NCBI GenBank assembly: GCA_905234995.1
Contig: CAJOJV010000030.1
Span: 22,293-79,345 of the forward strand
DNA: 57,053 nucleotides
Source of the DNA: an uncultured Eubacterium sp.
GTDB lineage: Bacteria; Bacillota; Clostridia; Oscillospirales; Acutalibacteraceae
Direction of reading: 5' to 3'
The notes below the pieces were generated by a model, which was not told the DNA's origin, searched no databases, and saw only the letters and a program-made list of their open reading frames with translations. Below, one piece after another: positions 36,889 to 44,264 of the stretch; the stretch's first letter is position 1; each line of letters starts with the position of its first letter. The position numbers and the translations under genes were made by a program.

Positions 36889-37376
36889 CGATTGCTGCCC
36901 GTTATTCCGAGCTTGTTAAAAAGCTGATGCTCGGCTCCTCTTCGGCACGTATTACCGAAAAGCAGTTTAACGCAATATCGAAGTGGACTGCTCTGGCAAA
37001 TAAAAAAGACGGAATTAATCTCAGCCTTGAAATGGGCAGGGTCCTTTATCCCGAGGCACTTTTTGAGCAGAATAAAGAGGTGCTGAAAAAGACGGGCGAA
37101 AGCATTACCGACGAGGAATTCTCACGCTTTATCACTTTTGCCGAAGGTACAAATGATTTTGATATATCAAAGGAACTATGCAATATTAAATGCCCTGTTT
37201 TATCGCTCGGCGCAGCGGACGATAAGGTGCTGCCAAACGCCGCAGAAGAGCTTGAAACGTTGTTTTCGGGCAATCCGAATTTTGAAAGTTATCTGTATAA
37301 CGGCTGCGGTCACGCAGCTTTTGACACTGCGCCCGATTATAAAGAGCGCCTGCTACACTTTATGAATAAGGAGTAA
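36876..37376 (+). pseudogene. 5'-truncated alpha/beta hydrolase
   Basis: The frame encodes the C-terminal two thirds of an alpha/beta hydrolase: MLAMTIAARYSELVKKLMLGSSSAR, a helical lid, then CPVLSLGAADDKVLP (catalytic Asp region) and YNGCGHAAFD (catalytic His). The preceding elbow, read in another frame, is GDGLG where GxSxG is expected, so the nucleophile Ser seems to be replaced by Gly as well as being out of frame. Its N-terminal third is gone. It lies 4 bp before the dipeptidase gene and probably shares its transcript. Confidence 0.75.
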
Positions 37377-37380
37377 CATT

Positions 37381-38043
37381 ATGGCTATTGATTTTAAAAA
37401 AGAAGCGGAGCTTGACTGCTCACGCTTCGTGCTTCTTTCGGATTACGTTCCCTCCATCGTGCAGGAAATCCGTTATTTTTCAACCTATAACTTTGTCGGT
37501 GACAGAGTTGACGGCTATGAGGAGCCCTGTGCAATTATTACGAAGGACGCGGCAAGAGCGCTCAAGGCCGTTGCAAACGAGGCAAACGTTGCCGGATATC
37601 GCTTAAAAGTATTTGACGCGTACCGCCCTGCAAGAGCAGTAAAGCATTTTATGCTCTGGGGAATAGAGGATTTGGATTTAAGAACGAAACCGTTCTTCTA
37701 TCCCGACCTTGAAAAAACGGCGCTTTTTGAACTCGGATATATCGCAAGTCAGTCAAGCCACAGCAGGGGAAGCACCATTGATTTAACGCTGCTTGATATG
37801 GCGACGGGCAAGGAAATTGATATGGGCAGTCCGTTTGATTTTTTCAGCGAGGTCTCCCATCCCGATTACAAGGGCATTACCGACGTTCAGTACGAAAACC
37901 GTATGTTCCTGCAAAGAATGATGGTGCGAAACGGATTTGAGCCGATAGACTGCGAATGGTGGCATTTTACGCTCAAAGACGAGCCGTTTCCCGATACATA
38001 CTTTGATTTCCCCGTTTCAGCGGAATATCTGAAAAACAAATAA
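37381..38043 (+). CDS. D-alanyl-D-alanine dipeptidase (VanX/DdpX, peptidase M15D)
   Basis: The 220-residue protein has the full M15D zinc site: SSHSRGSTIDLTL supplies His127 and Asp134, and EWWHF supplies the catalytic Glu192 and zinc-binding His195. YRP (Tyr81-Pro83) provides the transition-state Arg82. The enzyme hydrolyses D-Ala-D-Ala to D-Ala. It has no signal peptide, so it acts in the cytosol. AAGGAG precedes the ATG. No vanH, D-Ala-D-Lac ligase or vanRS pair lies nearby, so a role in D-amino-acid salvage or wall turnover is more likely than glycopeptide resistance. It is intact among broken neighbours. Confidence 0.9.
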   Translation: MAIDFKKEAELDCSRFVLLSDYVPSIVQEIRYFSTYNFVGDRVDGYEEPCAIITKDAARALKAVANEANVAGYRLKVFDAYRPARAVKHFMLWGIEDLDLRTKPFFYPDLEKTALFELGYIASQSSHSRGSTIDLTLLDMATGKEIDMGSPFDFFSEVSHPDYKGITDVQYENRMFLQRMMVRNGFEPIDCEWWHFTLKDEPFPDTYFDFPVSAEYLKNK

Positions 38044-38059
38044 ATATACTGTGGAAAGC

Positions 38060-38100
38060 ATTAAAGAGTAGTGCCATTTCGGTAACTACTCTTTAATATT
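38060..38100 (+). terminator. Terminator of the dipeptidase gene
   Basis: ATTAAAGAGTAGT and ACTACTCTTTAAT form a 13-bp stem around a 12-base loop, 16 bp after the stop codon, with a T-rich end. Confidence 0.82.
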
Positions 38101-38165
38101 TCTAAATAAAAATTTTATATAACACCTGGGATAAAATCTTTAGAAAAATAATAACAAACCCCTCT

Positions 38166-38996
38166 TCAAATAACGACTTTGTATCTTCCGACGCCGAAAC
38201 TGAACGTGTCGCGAATAATTATGCTTTCGGGAATCTGTTTCAGCCACTTCTTGCTGAAATTGGTGTTGCCAAAATACATATCAAAGTTAGCCGTCGGTAG
38301 CACGACCCATTCTGAATCGTCGGGCTTATTTGCAAGGTAGTATTGTATTAACAGAACGATAACTTCATCAGGCGCGCCGCTTTTATTAAGCTCGTTAATT
38401 CTCTTCAGCGTTTCTTGCGACAGAATAACTGTTTTGTCTTTCAGCGGACCGAGTACTAATGCATCTGCAACAATACTGTCAAAAGTCATTACCCAGCTTT
38501 CTGTATGCGGTGTAAAGATATGATATTGAAACTGCATCAGTTTTTTGCGCCACTCTCTGTCGAACTTATCTCCGAGCAAATCCGCTTTCTTTACAACGGA
38601 CAGATTGACCTTGTCTGGACTTGACCTAATATAATCTGCAACTGATTTTATATGACGGAAATACCACCCGTTACCTTTGCTGTCAACAAGTCCAGGGAAC
38701 TCACCGTGAAGGTAACGGAAATCCGCCTTGAACTGCCACTCCTCATTCGGAGTGGCTTTTTTCATTTCAGGCATACTGCACCATGCACACAAGGCACGCC
38801 GTGCACGTTCGGTATCCGGCGTTTCGGTTTCAAACATATACCCTCTGGCAATAATCGTCAGCACACGGCTTAAGCCTCTGAATTCAAGAAAGGAGTCAAA
38901 GGTGAACCTGCCGAGATATGAAGTGTCCCGCTTGCTTTCAGCCGTGTAGATAACGGGCGAGGTATATGCATTGAATTCTTCAATTTCGTTTAACAT
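38166..38996 (-). CDS. Hypothetical protein, 276 residues
   Basis: I do not recognise this family. The product is soluble, with no signal or membrane segment. Visible features are RARRALCAWCSMPEM, an aromatic-rich region (EWQFKADFRYLHGEFPGL, NGWYFRHIKSV), the helix ILSQETLKRINELN and the end FSFGVGRYKVV. Codon use looks like that of an ordinary gene. The ATG at 38996 is preferred over a TTG 6 bp upstream because AAAGGA sits at correct spacing. Its upstream flank (39003-39190) shares the minus strand with a transposon-type region, so it could be accessory cargo. Confidence 0.65.
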   Translation of the reverse strand: MLNEIEEFNAYTSPVIYTAESKRDTSYLGRFTFDSFLEFRGLSRVLTIIARGYMFETETPDTERARRALCAWCSMPEMKKATPNEEWQFKADFRYLHGEFPGLVDSKGNGWYFRHIKSVADYIRSSPDKVNLSVVKKADLLGDKFDREWRKKLMQFQYHIFTPHTESWVMTFDSIVADALVLGPLKDKTVILSQETLKRINELNKSGAPDEVIVLLIQYYLANKPDDSEWVVLPTANFDMYFGNTNFSKKWLKQIPESIIIRDTFSFGVGRYKVVI

Positions 38997-39002
38997 AATC
39001 AA

Positions 39003-39224
39003 TCCTTTTTCAAAACGGTTTTTTCATTGAAGCCTCCTTATTATTCGCGTTGCTAAACCGCTTCCATAATATCAAAGGTTTCTTTTCGCCGCAACTCTCG
39101 GCTTGCTTTAAGCTCGCCATTTTGGCTTTACCAAGGTTTTCTATCCCCCAAGTAGAACTGGGGGCTATCACGCTTATAGCTGTACAATAGAAAAAAGCAG
39201 GGAGTTTGTTCTCCCTGCTTTTTG
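39003..39224. other. Non-coding flank with hairpins, including TnpV terminator
   Basis: No gene is visible. A CCCCCA...TGGGGG hairpin lies at about 39148-39168. A strong stem AAAAAGCAGGGAG-TTTGTT-CTCCCTGCTTTTT at 39191-39223 is a bidirectional terminator directly after the tnpV stop. Confidence 0.75.
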
Positions 39225-39602
39225 TTACATGGTATAAATCACTTCGGCATTTACAAGTTCTCTTGCCTGATTTACTATATTATTCATAGCACCAACCCAA
39301 GCCATCATGTCCTCGGCTTTAAGCTGTTCTGTAATGCCTTGTTGCTCTTTGAATTGCTTCACAAGGCGGTCATAGATCTCGGTTGCTCTAACATCAATCT
39401 CGTGCAGGTATGAGTTTAGTTTACAACTCGTCAAAAGAGAGCTATAAAGCACCCTATGATGTTGCTTAATATAATCACGGTGTTTTTGTCCCCAATGACC
39501 AATTTCATAGTGCGTTTCGGTTGAAATCAAATTAGGCAAGTAAACATCGCCAACAAGCGTATAACTAATACCCGTCTTTTCATCAGTAATATATTTCTTC
39601 AT
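39225..39602 (-). CDS. TnpV family transposon-encoded protein
   Basis: The 125 residues match the TnpV family found in clostridial conjugative and mobilisable transposons: YxxxGDVYLPNL, GHWGQKHRDYIKQHHRVLY, LLTSCKLNSYLHEID, then EQQGITEQLKAEDMMAWVGAMNNI and a closing ELVNAEVIYTM. Its function is not established; it usually lies among transposition genes. GGAGG precedes the start. Here it is alone, without a recombinase or relaxase next to it, which marks this as a mobile-element remnant beside the second sigK copy. Confidence 0.88.
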   Translation of the reverse strand: MKKYITDEKTGISYTLVGDVYLPNLISTETHYEIGHWGQKHRDYIKQHHRVLYSSLLTSCKLNSYLHEIDVRATEIYDRLVKQFKEQQGITEQLKAEDMMAWVGAMNNIVNQARELVNAEVIYTM

Positions 39603-39841
39603 AATTGCAATTCCTCCAAAAGTGTTTTATAATACTTACATACACATTACAGTCGTTGAGCACGCGGTTGGTTTTCCCTTATTATTTCCCACATAATTTT
39701 CGGTAAGTTTAATAATAAGCAATAACAGTTTATAATTTTTATTGTTGAGAAAACTCTAAAAAACCGTTTATTTTCAACACTTTCAGCAGATTTTATTAAC
39801 AACTAATAATCACACTTGAAACCATATAAAAATATGGTATT
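39603..39841. other. AT-rich intergenic region upstream of tnpV
   Basis: It holds the tnpV ribosome binding site and presumably its promoter; nothing else can be supported. It ends where the second 343-bp sigK repeat begins. Confidence 0.5.
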
Positions 39842-40184
39842 CAAATCCCAATTTGTTTATTCAACTCTCCTTCGTATATCGTCCAAAACCTTTTTTTCAA
39901 TTCTTGAAACGTAGCTTCTGCTTATATTTAGCCGCTTTGCAACCTCTCTTTGCGTAAGCGGCTTTTTGTTATTCAGCCCGTATCGCAGAATGATTATTTC
40001 CTTTTCCCTTTCATCCTCAAGTCCGCTGATGATTTTTGAAACCTTTTCCCACCTGATTTTGTTTTCAAGCTCCTCGGCTAAATCTCTGTTGTCGCTTATT
40101 GTGTCCTGCAGCGTAAGCGGGTTTCCGTCCTTGTCGCTTTCAAGCGAGTCGCCGAGATATACGTCGTTTGCGCTTTTTCTCAGG
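39842..40184 (-). repeat. 343-bp direct repeat, copy B (sigK 3' half)
   Basis: Gap-free match to 84-426, with roughly 18 mismatches clustered in the region 4 part. Similarity stops exactly where the sigK N-terminal half begins on one side and about 15 bp past the sigK stop on the other. Confidence 0.9.
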
Positions 40185-40524
40185 TTTCAATGCATCTGCT
40201 TGCATAGGTTGCAAGCTTTATTTTTTTGTCGGGATTAAAGCTGTCTATCGCCTTGATAAGCCCGATTGTGCCAATTGATATTAGGTCGTCGTTGTCGTTG
40301 GTGGGGGAGTAGTATTTCTTAACGATATGGCTGACAAGGCGCAAGTTTCGCTCAATCAGAAGCGCTCTTGCATCCCTGTCACCCTGCTTCATTCTTTCAA
40401 GTGCGGCTGCTTCCTCCTTCGGCGTTAACGGCTTCGGAAAGCTGGAGGCGTTATTGATATGCAAAATAAAATAAAGCAGGTTTGCGCTCAGAAAGGATAT
40501 TAAAGCAGAAAACATTTTCATCAC
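39862..40524 (-). pseudogene. sigK: sigK (sporulation sigma factor), both halves, frameshifted at the skin junction
   Basis: From 40524 leftwards the frame reads a SigK N-terminus with an N-terminal hydrophobic pro-sequence region and sigma region 2 (PLTPKEEAAALERMKQGD, ARALLIERNLRLVSHIVKKY, ISIGTIGLIKAIDSF, KLATYASRCIE). Instead of continuing through the expected NEILM motif it goes GAA-AC-CTGAGA and hits a stop, while the rest (LRKSANDVYL to RRRVE) follows in another frame. About 16 bp appear to be missing exactly where skin elements insert. As read, no full SigK can be made, so late mother-cell transcription would depend on another locus or be lost. Confidence 0.85.
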
Positions 40525-40561
40525 CGTTTTATAATATGCTTCTGCTGATTTGTCCTATAAC

Positions 40562-40592
40562 TAAAAAGGCTGAAGGAAAATCCCTCAGCCCT
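40562..40592 (-). terminator. Terminator of the YitT-family gene
   Basis: On the minus strand GGCTGAGGGA-TTT-TCCTTCAGCC is followed by TTTTTAG. It sits just after the stop codon of the gene at 40596-41480. Confidence 0.85.
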
Positions 40593-40595
40593 TAA

Positions 40596-41480
40596 TTATA
40601 AATCGATTTCAATCGGTCTGCGCTCTGCCGTAAAGCCGTGCCCGCGAACCTCTTTAATCTTTGATATCGTGATAAATGCGTCTGCGTCAATCTCGTGAAT
40701 AATCTCCGTTGCCCTGTAAAGCTTCCTGGATGGTATTATGCACATAACTGCCTTCTGCTCCTTGTGCAGCGCGCCCGTTTCAATGTATTGCAGCGTAACG
40801 CCGGCCTGCAGCTGTGAAAGCAGCCTGATTTTGATTTCCTCGTATTCATCGGAGATAACGTAAATCTGTATCTGCGATTTTCCGAAAATCATCACCTGCT
40901 CAAGCACGAGCGATTCAAGCACGAGCACTACGATACCGAGCAGAATCTGATTTGGCTTAGATATAATCGCCTGCCCGCCGACTACTATTATATCCGATAT
41001 ATATACAAAAACTGATACGGGCTTGTGAAACCATTTGTGCATAACGAGATTTGCAATATCCATTCCGCCCGTTGAGGAGCCGACTCTCATAACGAGACCG
41101 AGCGACATTCCCATAAGCACGCCCGCAAACAGAGAAGCGAGCAGGGAATCGTCCGTCAGCTTGTCAATATCGGGTATCCTCTGAAAAATGCCGAGAAATA
41201 ATGGATAGAGCAGGGTGCTTGCAACCGTCGTCATAAAAAACTTTTTTCCGAGCACGAAAAGCCCTAATATAAGCAGCGCAAAGTTGAGCACGAAAACTAT
41301 CAGTGCCGTGTTAATCGGTAAAAATCTGTTTATAACGATTGCAATTCCCGTCGTGCCGCCCATAATTATTCCGTGCGGAATTATAAACGCCGCAACGAGA
41401 AAGGCAAGCAGCGCGTTGCCAATCAGTATAAACAGCGTCGTTTTAAGGTAATCAAGTAATCTTTTTTTACCTTTAACCAT
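40596..41480 (-). CDS. YitT/DUF161-DUF2179 family membrane protein
   Basis: The 294-residue protein has about five or six membrane helices (residues 15-180) with the family motifs AAFIIPHGIIMGGTTGIAIV and RVGSSTGGMDIAN. A cytoplasmic C-terminal DUF2179 domain follows (QIQIYVISDEYEEIK, LQAGVTLQYIETGALHKEQKAVMC, EIDADAFITISKIKEVRGHGF). The transported or sensed substrate is not known. ATG at 41480 is preferred (AGAGGTG upstream) over a TTG 18 bp earlier. A minus-strand promoter, TTGAAT-N16-TATAAT at 41537-41510, is plausible. It is the first clearly core gene after the decayed region. Confidence 0.88.
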   Translation of the reverse strand: MVKGKKRLLDYLKTTLFILIGNALLAFLVAAFIIPHGIIMGGTTGIAIVINRFLPINTALIVFVLNFALLILGLFVLGKKFFMTTVASTLLYPLFLGIFQRIPDIDKLTDDSLLASLFAGVLMGMSLGLVMRVGSSTGGMDIANLVMHKWFHKPVSVFVYISDIIVVGGQAIISKPNQILLGIVVLVLESLVLEQVMIFGKSQIQIYVISDEYEEIKIRLLSQLQAGVTLQYIETGALHKEQKAVMCIIPSRKLYRATEIIHEIDADAFITISKIKEVRGHGFTAERRPIEIDL

Positions 41481-41603
41481 ATATATCACCTCTTTCAATT
41501 TCCGACTATATTATAGTATTTTAAATTTTAAATTCAACACCTTTTAATAAAGTTTATGCAAAATTTATACATTTTGTGTATATAAATTTTTTGGCGCTTG
41601 TTC

Positions 41604-41631
41604 TTGCTAATAATTCAAATTGTGTTATAAT
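41604..41631 (+). promoter_or_regulatory. Promoter of the tcdA-ttcA unit
   Basis: TTGCTA at 41604-41609 and TATAAT at 41626-41631 are 16 bp apart. Transcription from here would start about 25 bp before the TTG start codon, which supports the short N-terminus of the next gene. Confidence 0.6.
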
Positions 41632-41662
41632 GATTAAAACTAAATTAAAAGGTTGAATAATT

Positions 41663-42343
41663 TTGAATTCAGATAATAAAAAAGAAAAGCTTAAAGCCTG
41701 CCGTGTTGCGGTTTTCGGCATCGGCGGCGTCGGCGGTTATGCCGCGGAGGCGCTTGCCCGCGCTGGCGTAGGTACGCTTGATTTGGTTGATAACGATACC
41801 GTCAGTATAACGAATATCAACCGCCAGATAATTGCCGATTCGGTCACCGTCGGTCAGCTGAAAACCGATGCCGCAGAGGCAAGATTAAAGCGAATTAATC
41901 CCGGAATTAACGTAATTAAACACAGCATTTTTTATACGCCCGAAACGGCTGAGCTGTTCGATTTCTCGCAGTATGACTACGTTGTAGATGCTATTGATAC
42001 CGTAACGGGCAAGCTTGCGCTTGCTCAAAATGTTCAGCGCTGCGGCACTCCGTTCATCAGCTCAATGGGCACGGGAAACAAGCTTAATCCCGAAATGCTT
42101 GAGATTGCCGATATATACGAAACCTCCGTATGCCCGCTTGCAAAGGTTATGCGCACCGAATGCCGAAAGAGGGGCATAAACGGCTTTAAATGCATTTATT
42201 CAAGAGAAGATGCGCTTACCCCCGCAAGGAGTGAGGAGCAGCTTAACCGCCGCAGTATTCCCGCAAGCACTGCGTTCGTGCCAAGTGTTGCGGGGCTTCT
42301 GCTTGCAAAAGAGGTTATTAGGGATTTACTGAAAGATTATTGA
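41663..42343 (+). CDS. tcdA: tRNA threonylcarbamoyladenosine dehydratase
   Basis: The 226-residue ThiF/E1-like protein has the nucleotide loop VAVFGIGGVGGYAAEALAR, the ITNINRQI motif, the DYVVDAIDT strand and ISSMGTGNKLNP, as in TcdA (CsdL/YgdL). It cyclises N6-threonylcarbamoyladenosine at tRNA position 37 using ATP. The start is a TTG at 41663 (AAAGG upstream); the N-terminus is about 15 residues shorter than usual and lacks the FSRTELLIG-like segment. The next gene, ttcA-like, starts 1 bp after its stop: two tRNA modification enzymes in one unit. Confidence 0.88.
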   Translation: MNSDNKKEKLKACRVAVFGIGGVGGYAAEALARAGVGTLDLVDNDTVSITNINRQIIADSVTVGQLKTDAAEARLKRINPGINVIKHSIFYTPETAELFDFSQYDYVVDAIDTVTGKLALAQNVQRCGTPFISSMGTGNKLNPEMLEIADIYETSVCPLAKVMRTECRKRGINGFKCIYSREDALTPARSEEQLNRRSIPASTAFVPSVAGLLLAKEVIRDLLKDY

Positions 42344-42344
42344 T

Positions 42345-43184
42345 ATGACTTATTGTGAAACCGTTGAAAAAAGCATACTTTCCGATTTCAGAGAAACGCT
42401 CTGGTTGCCGTTATTGGAGGCAGTTGAGCGCTATAAGCTAATAGAAAACGGGGATAAAATTGCCGTCTGTATTTCAGGCGGCAAGGATTCAATGCTGCTT
42501 GCAAAGCTCGTCCAGCTTTTTCACAGGCAGGGGAGCGTGGATTTTGAGCCACTTTTCCTCGTTATGGACCCGGGTTATAATGAGGCAAACAGGCGGCAGA
42601 TTGAGAAAAACTGCGCCCTTCTTGAAATCCCCGCACGGATTTTTGAAAGCAATATTTTTGACGTTACCGCAAGCGTCGGCAGCTCGCCCTGCTATCTTTG
42701 CGCAAGGATGCGCAGAGGGCATCTCTATGCCAAGGCGAGGGAGCTCGGCTGCGGAAAAATTGCTCTCGGTCATCATTTCAGCGACGTTATTGAAACTACG
42801 CTGATAGGTATGTTTTACGGGTCCCAGCTTCAGGGAATGATGCCGAAAATCCATTCAACGAATTTTGAGGGAATGGAGCTTGTCCGACCGCTTTATTGCA
42901 TAAAGGAAGAGGATATCATTAAATGGCGTAATTTCAATTCGCTCGAATTCATCCGATGCGCCTGCCGTTTTACCGAGCAGCTTTCGCACGAGGCGGAGGA
43001 AAACAGCTCGTCAAAACGCCTGGAAGCAAAGCTTTTAATTAAGCGTTTAAGCGAGGATTATCCTGATGTCGAAAGCAGTATTTTTGACAGCCTTCATAAC
43101 CTTGATCTGGACAGCTTTCCCGCCTATAAAGCCGGTGGCAGGGAGTATGATTTTAACTCGCTTTTTGCCTCTAAATCCGAATAA
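42345..43184 (+). CDS. PP-loop ATPase of the TtcA family (tRNA thiolation)
   Basis: The 279-residue protein has the PP-loop SGGKDSM (residues 44-50), the CYLCARMRRG cysteine pair, LGHHFSDVIETTL and MMPKIHST. These are the marks of TtcA-like enzymes, which thiolate tRNA cytidine 32 or related positions using ATP and an iron-sulfur cluster. A further Cys pair (RCAC) precedes the helical C-terminus. It is coupled to tcdA, and its 3' end overlaps the converging gene at 43171 by 14 bp. The family includes several substrate types, so the exact base modified is not certain. Confidence 0.85.
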   Translation: MTYCETVEKSILSDFRETLWLPLLEAVERYKLIENGDKIAVCISGGKDSMLLAKLVQLFHRQGSVDFEPLFLVMDPGYNEANRRQIEKNCALLEIPARIFESNIFDVTASVGSSPCYLCARMRRGHLYAKARELGCGKIALGHHFSDVIETTLIGMFYGSQLQGMMPKIHSTNFEGMELVRPLYCIKEEDIIKWRNFNSLEFIRCACRFTEQLSHEAEENSSSKRLEAKLLIKRLSEDYPDVESSIFDSLHNLDLDSFPAYKAGGREYDFNSLFASKSE

Positions 43185-43656
43185 TCGTAATATCCGAAAC
43201 TATCTTATTGCTGAGCTTTCTGAGCTGCCTTTTCAGTTCAATCAAAAGCTCGGCATTATTCTTTTCATAAGCCCTCGGAACGCTCAGCTCAAAGCTGAAA
43301 AATATGCCTTTTTCATTTTCTGAACAGGTGAAATTATTAATTCTGAAATCCCTGTCAATCGCAGATATTATCACGCGTACGGCTTCCCTGTAACGCTCCG
43401 CGGAATTTTCGGCAAGCTCAAACGGGCAGGGGCGCAGGGTAAGGTCAATTCCAAGCGCATATTTCACCCGCTTTTCCGCCTCTCTCATCGCTTCGCAGGC
43501 GGTTAAAATATCAGTGCTTGCGGGTATAAGCGCAAGGGCTGAGGCGCTGCTTTTGCCAAAGAAAATTATATCCCTGATGCCTGCAATCACTCTGCCGTCG
43601 CAGGCGGCTTTTTCAATTTCGCTGATATCCCTTCTCGGCGTTCTGTTCAGGCTCAT
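43171..43656 (-). CDS. Hypothetical protein, 161 residues
   Basis: It converges on the ttcA-like gene with a 14-bp overlap. The product is soluble, with an N-terminal segment (ISEIEKAACDGRVIAGIRDI), a central Cys-bearing helix and a C-terminal alpha/beta stretch (AIDRDFRINNFTCSENEKGIFFSFELSVPRAY). The latter faintly resembles the cytoplasmic dimerisation domain of cation-diffusion transporters, but no membrane part exists. I cannot assign a function. Confidence 0.6.
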   Translation of the reverse strand: MSLNRTPRRDISEIEKAACDGRVIAGIRDIIFFGKSSASALALIPASTDILTACEAMREAEKRVKYALGIDLTLRPCPFELAENSAERYREAVRVIISAIDRDFRINNFTCSENEKGIFFSFELSVPRAYEKNNAELLIELKRQLRKLSNKIVSDITIIRI

Positions 43657-43754
43657 ATGCTCAATTCCTTTATATATTATTTATAAATCTTATGTTGATT
43701 ATTAAAGTTAGATGTGATATAATTATAAAAATTATTATGGAGCAGTATGTATAT

Positions 43755-44246
43755 ATGATAATTTTGGGTATTGATCCGGGCTATGCCATTATAGGCTGGG
43801 GCGTTCTTGAATATAAGGCAAATAAATTCCGCGTAATTGATTACGGCGCTATAACAACCGAAGCGCACACGGATTTTGCAATAAGACTTCAGGAAATCTA
43901 TCTCGGAATGAATGAGGTTTTTGATAAATATCATCCCGAGGTTATGAGCATGGAAAAGTTGTTTTTCAACAATAACCAGAAAACGGTTATTGACGTTGCT
44001 CAGGCAAGGGGAGTTATCACGCTTTCCGCCCAGCTTCACAATATCCCGATTTGCGAATATACTCCGCTTCAGGTTAAGCAGTCCGTTACGGGCTATGGCA
44101 GGGCTGTTAAGAAGCAGGTGCAGGAGATGACGAGGGTTATCTTAGGGCTTGAAAAAATCCCGAAGCCCGATGATACGGCGGACGCGCTTGCAATGGCAAT
44201 CTGCCACGGCCACAGCAGCTCAAGCCTGCTTGATTTTTACAGATAA
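43755..44246 (+). CDS. ruvC: Holliday junction endonuclease RuvC
   Basis: 163 residues from the ATG at 43755, which begins the canonical MIILGIDPGYAIIGWG; an in-frame ATG at 43737 is possible. The four acidic residues of the RNase-H-like site are visible: Asp in GIDPG, Glu in SMEKLFF, and Glu/Asp in the C-terminal KPDDTADALAMA context. RuvC resolves four-way junctions delivered by RuvAB. It heads the ruvC-ruvA-ruvB cluster with 18-bp and 12-bp gaps. Confidence 0.95.
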   Translation: MIILGIDPGYAIIGWGVLEYKANKFRVIDYGAITTEAHTDFAIRLQEIYLGMNEVFDKYHPEVMSMEKLFFNNNQKTVIDVAQARGVITLSAQLHNIPICEYTPLQVKQSVTGYGRAVKKQVQEMTRVILGLEKIPKPDDTADALAMAICHGHSSSSLLDFYR

Positions 44247-44264
44247 TTGTTATGAGGTAGCTTT

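Noticed and set aside
37381-38043. Glycopeptide-resistance locus
   Set aside because: Only the dipeptidase is present; ligase, dehydrogenase and VanRS-type regulators are absent from the window.
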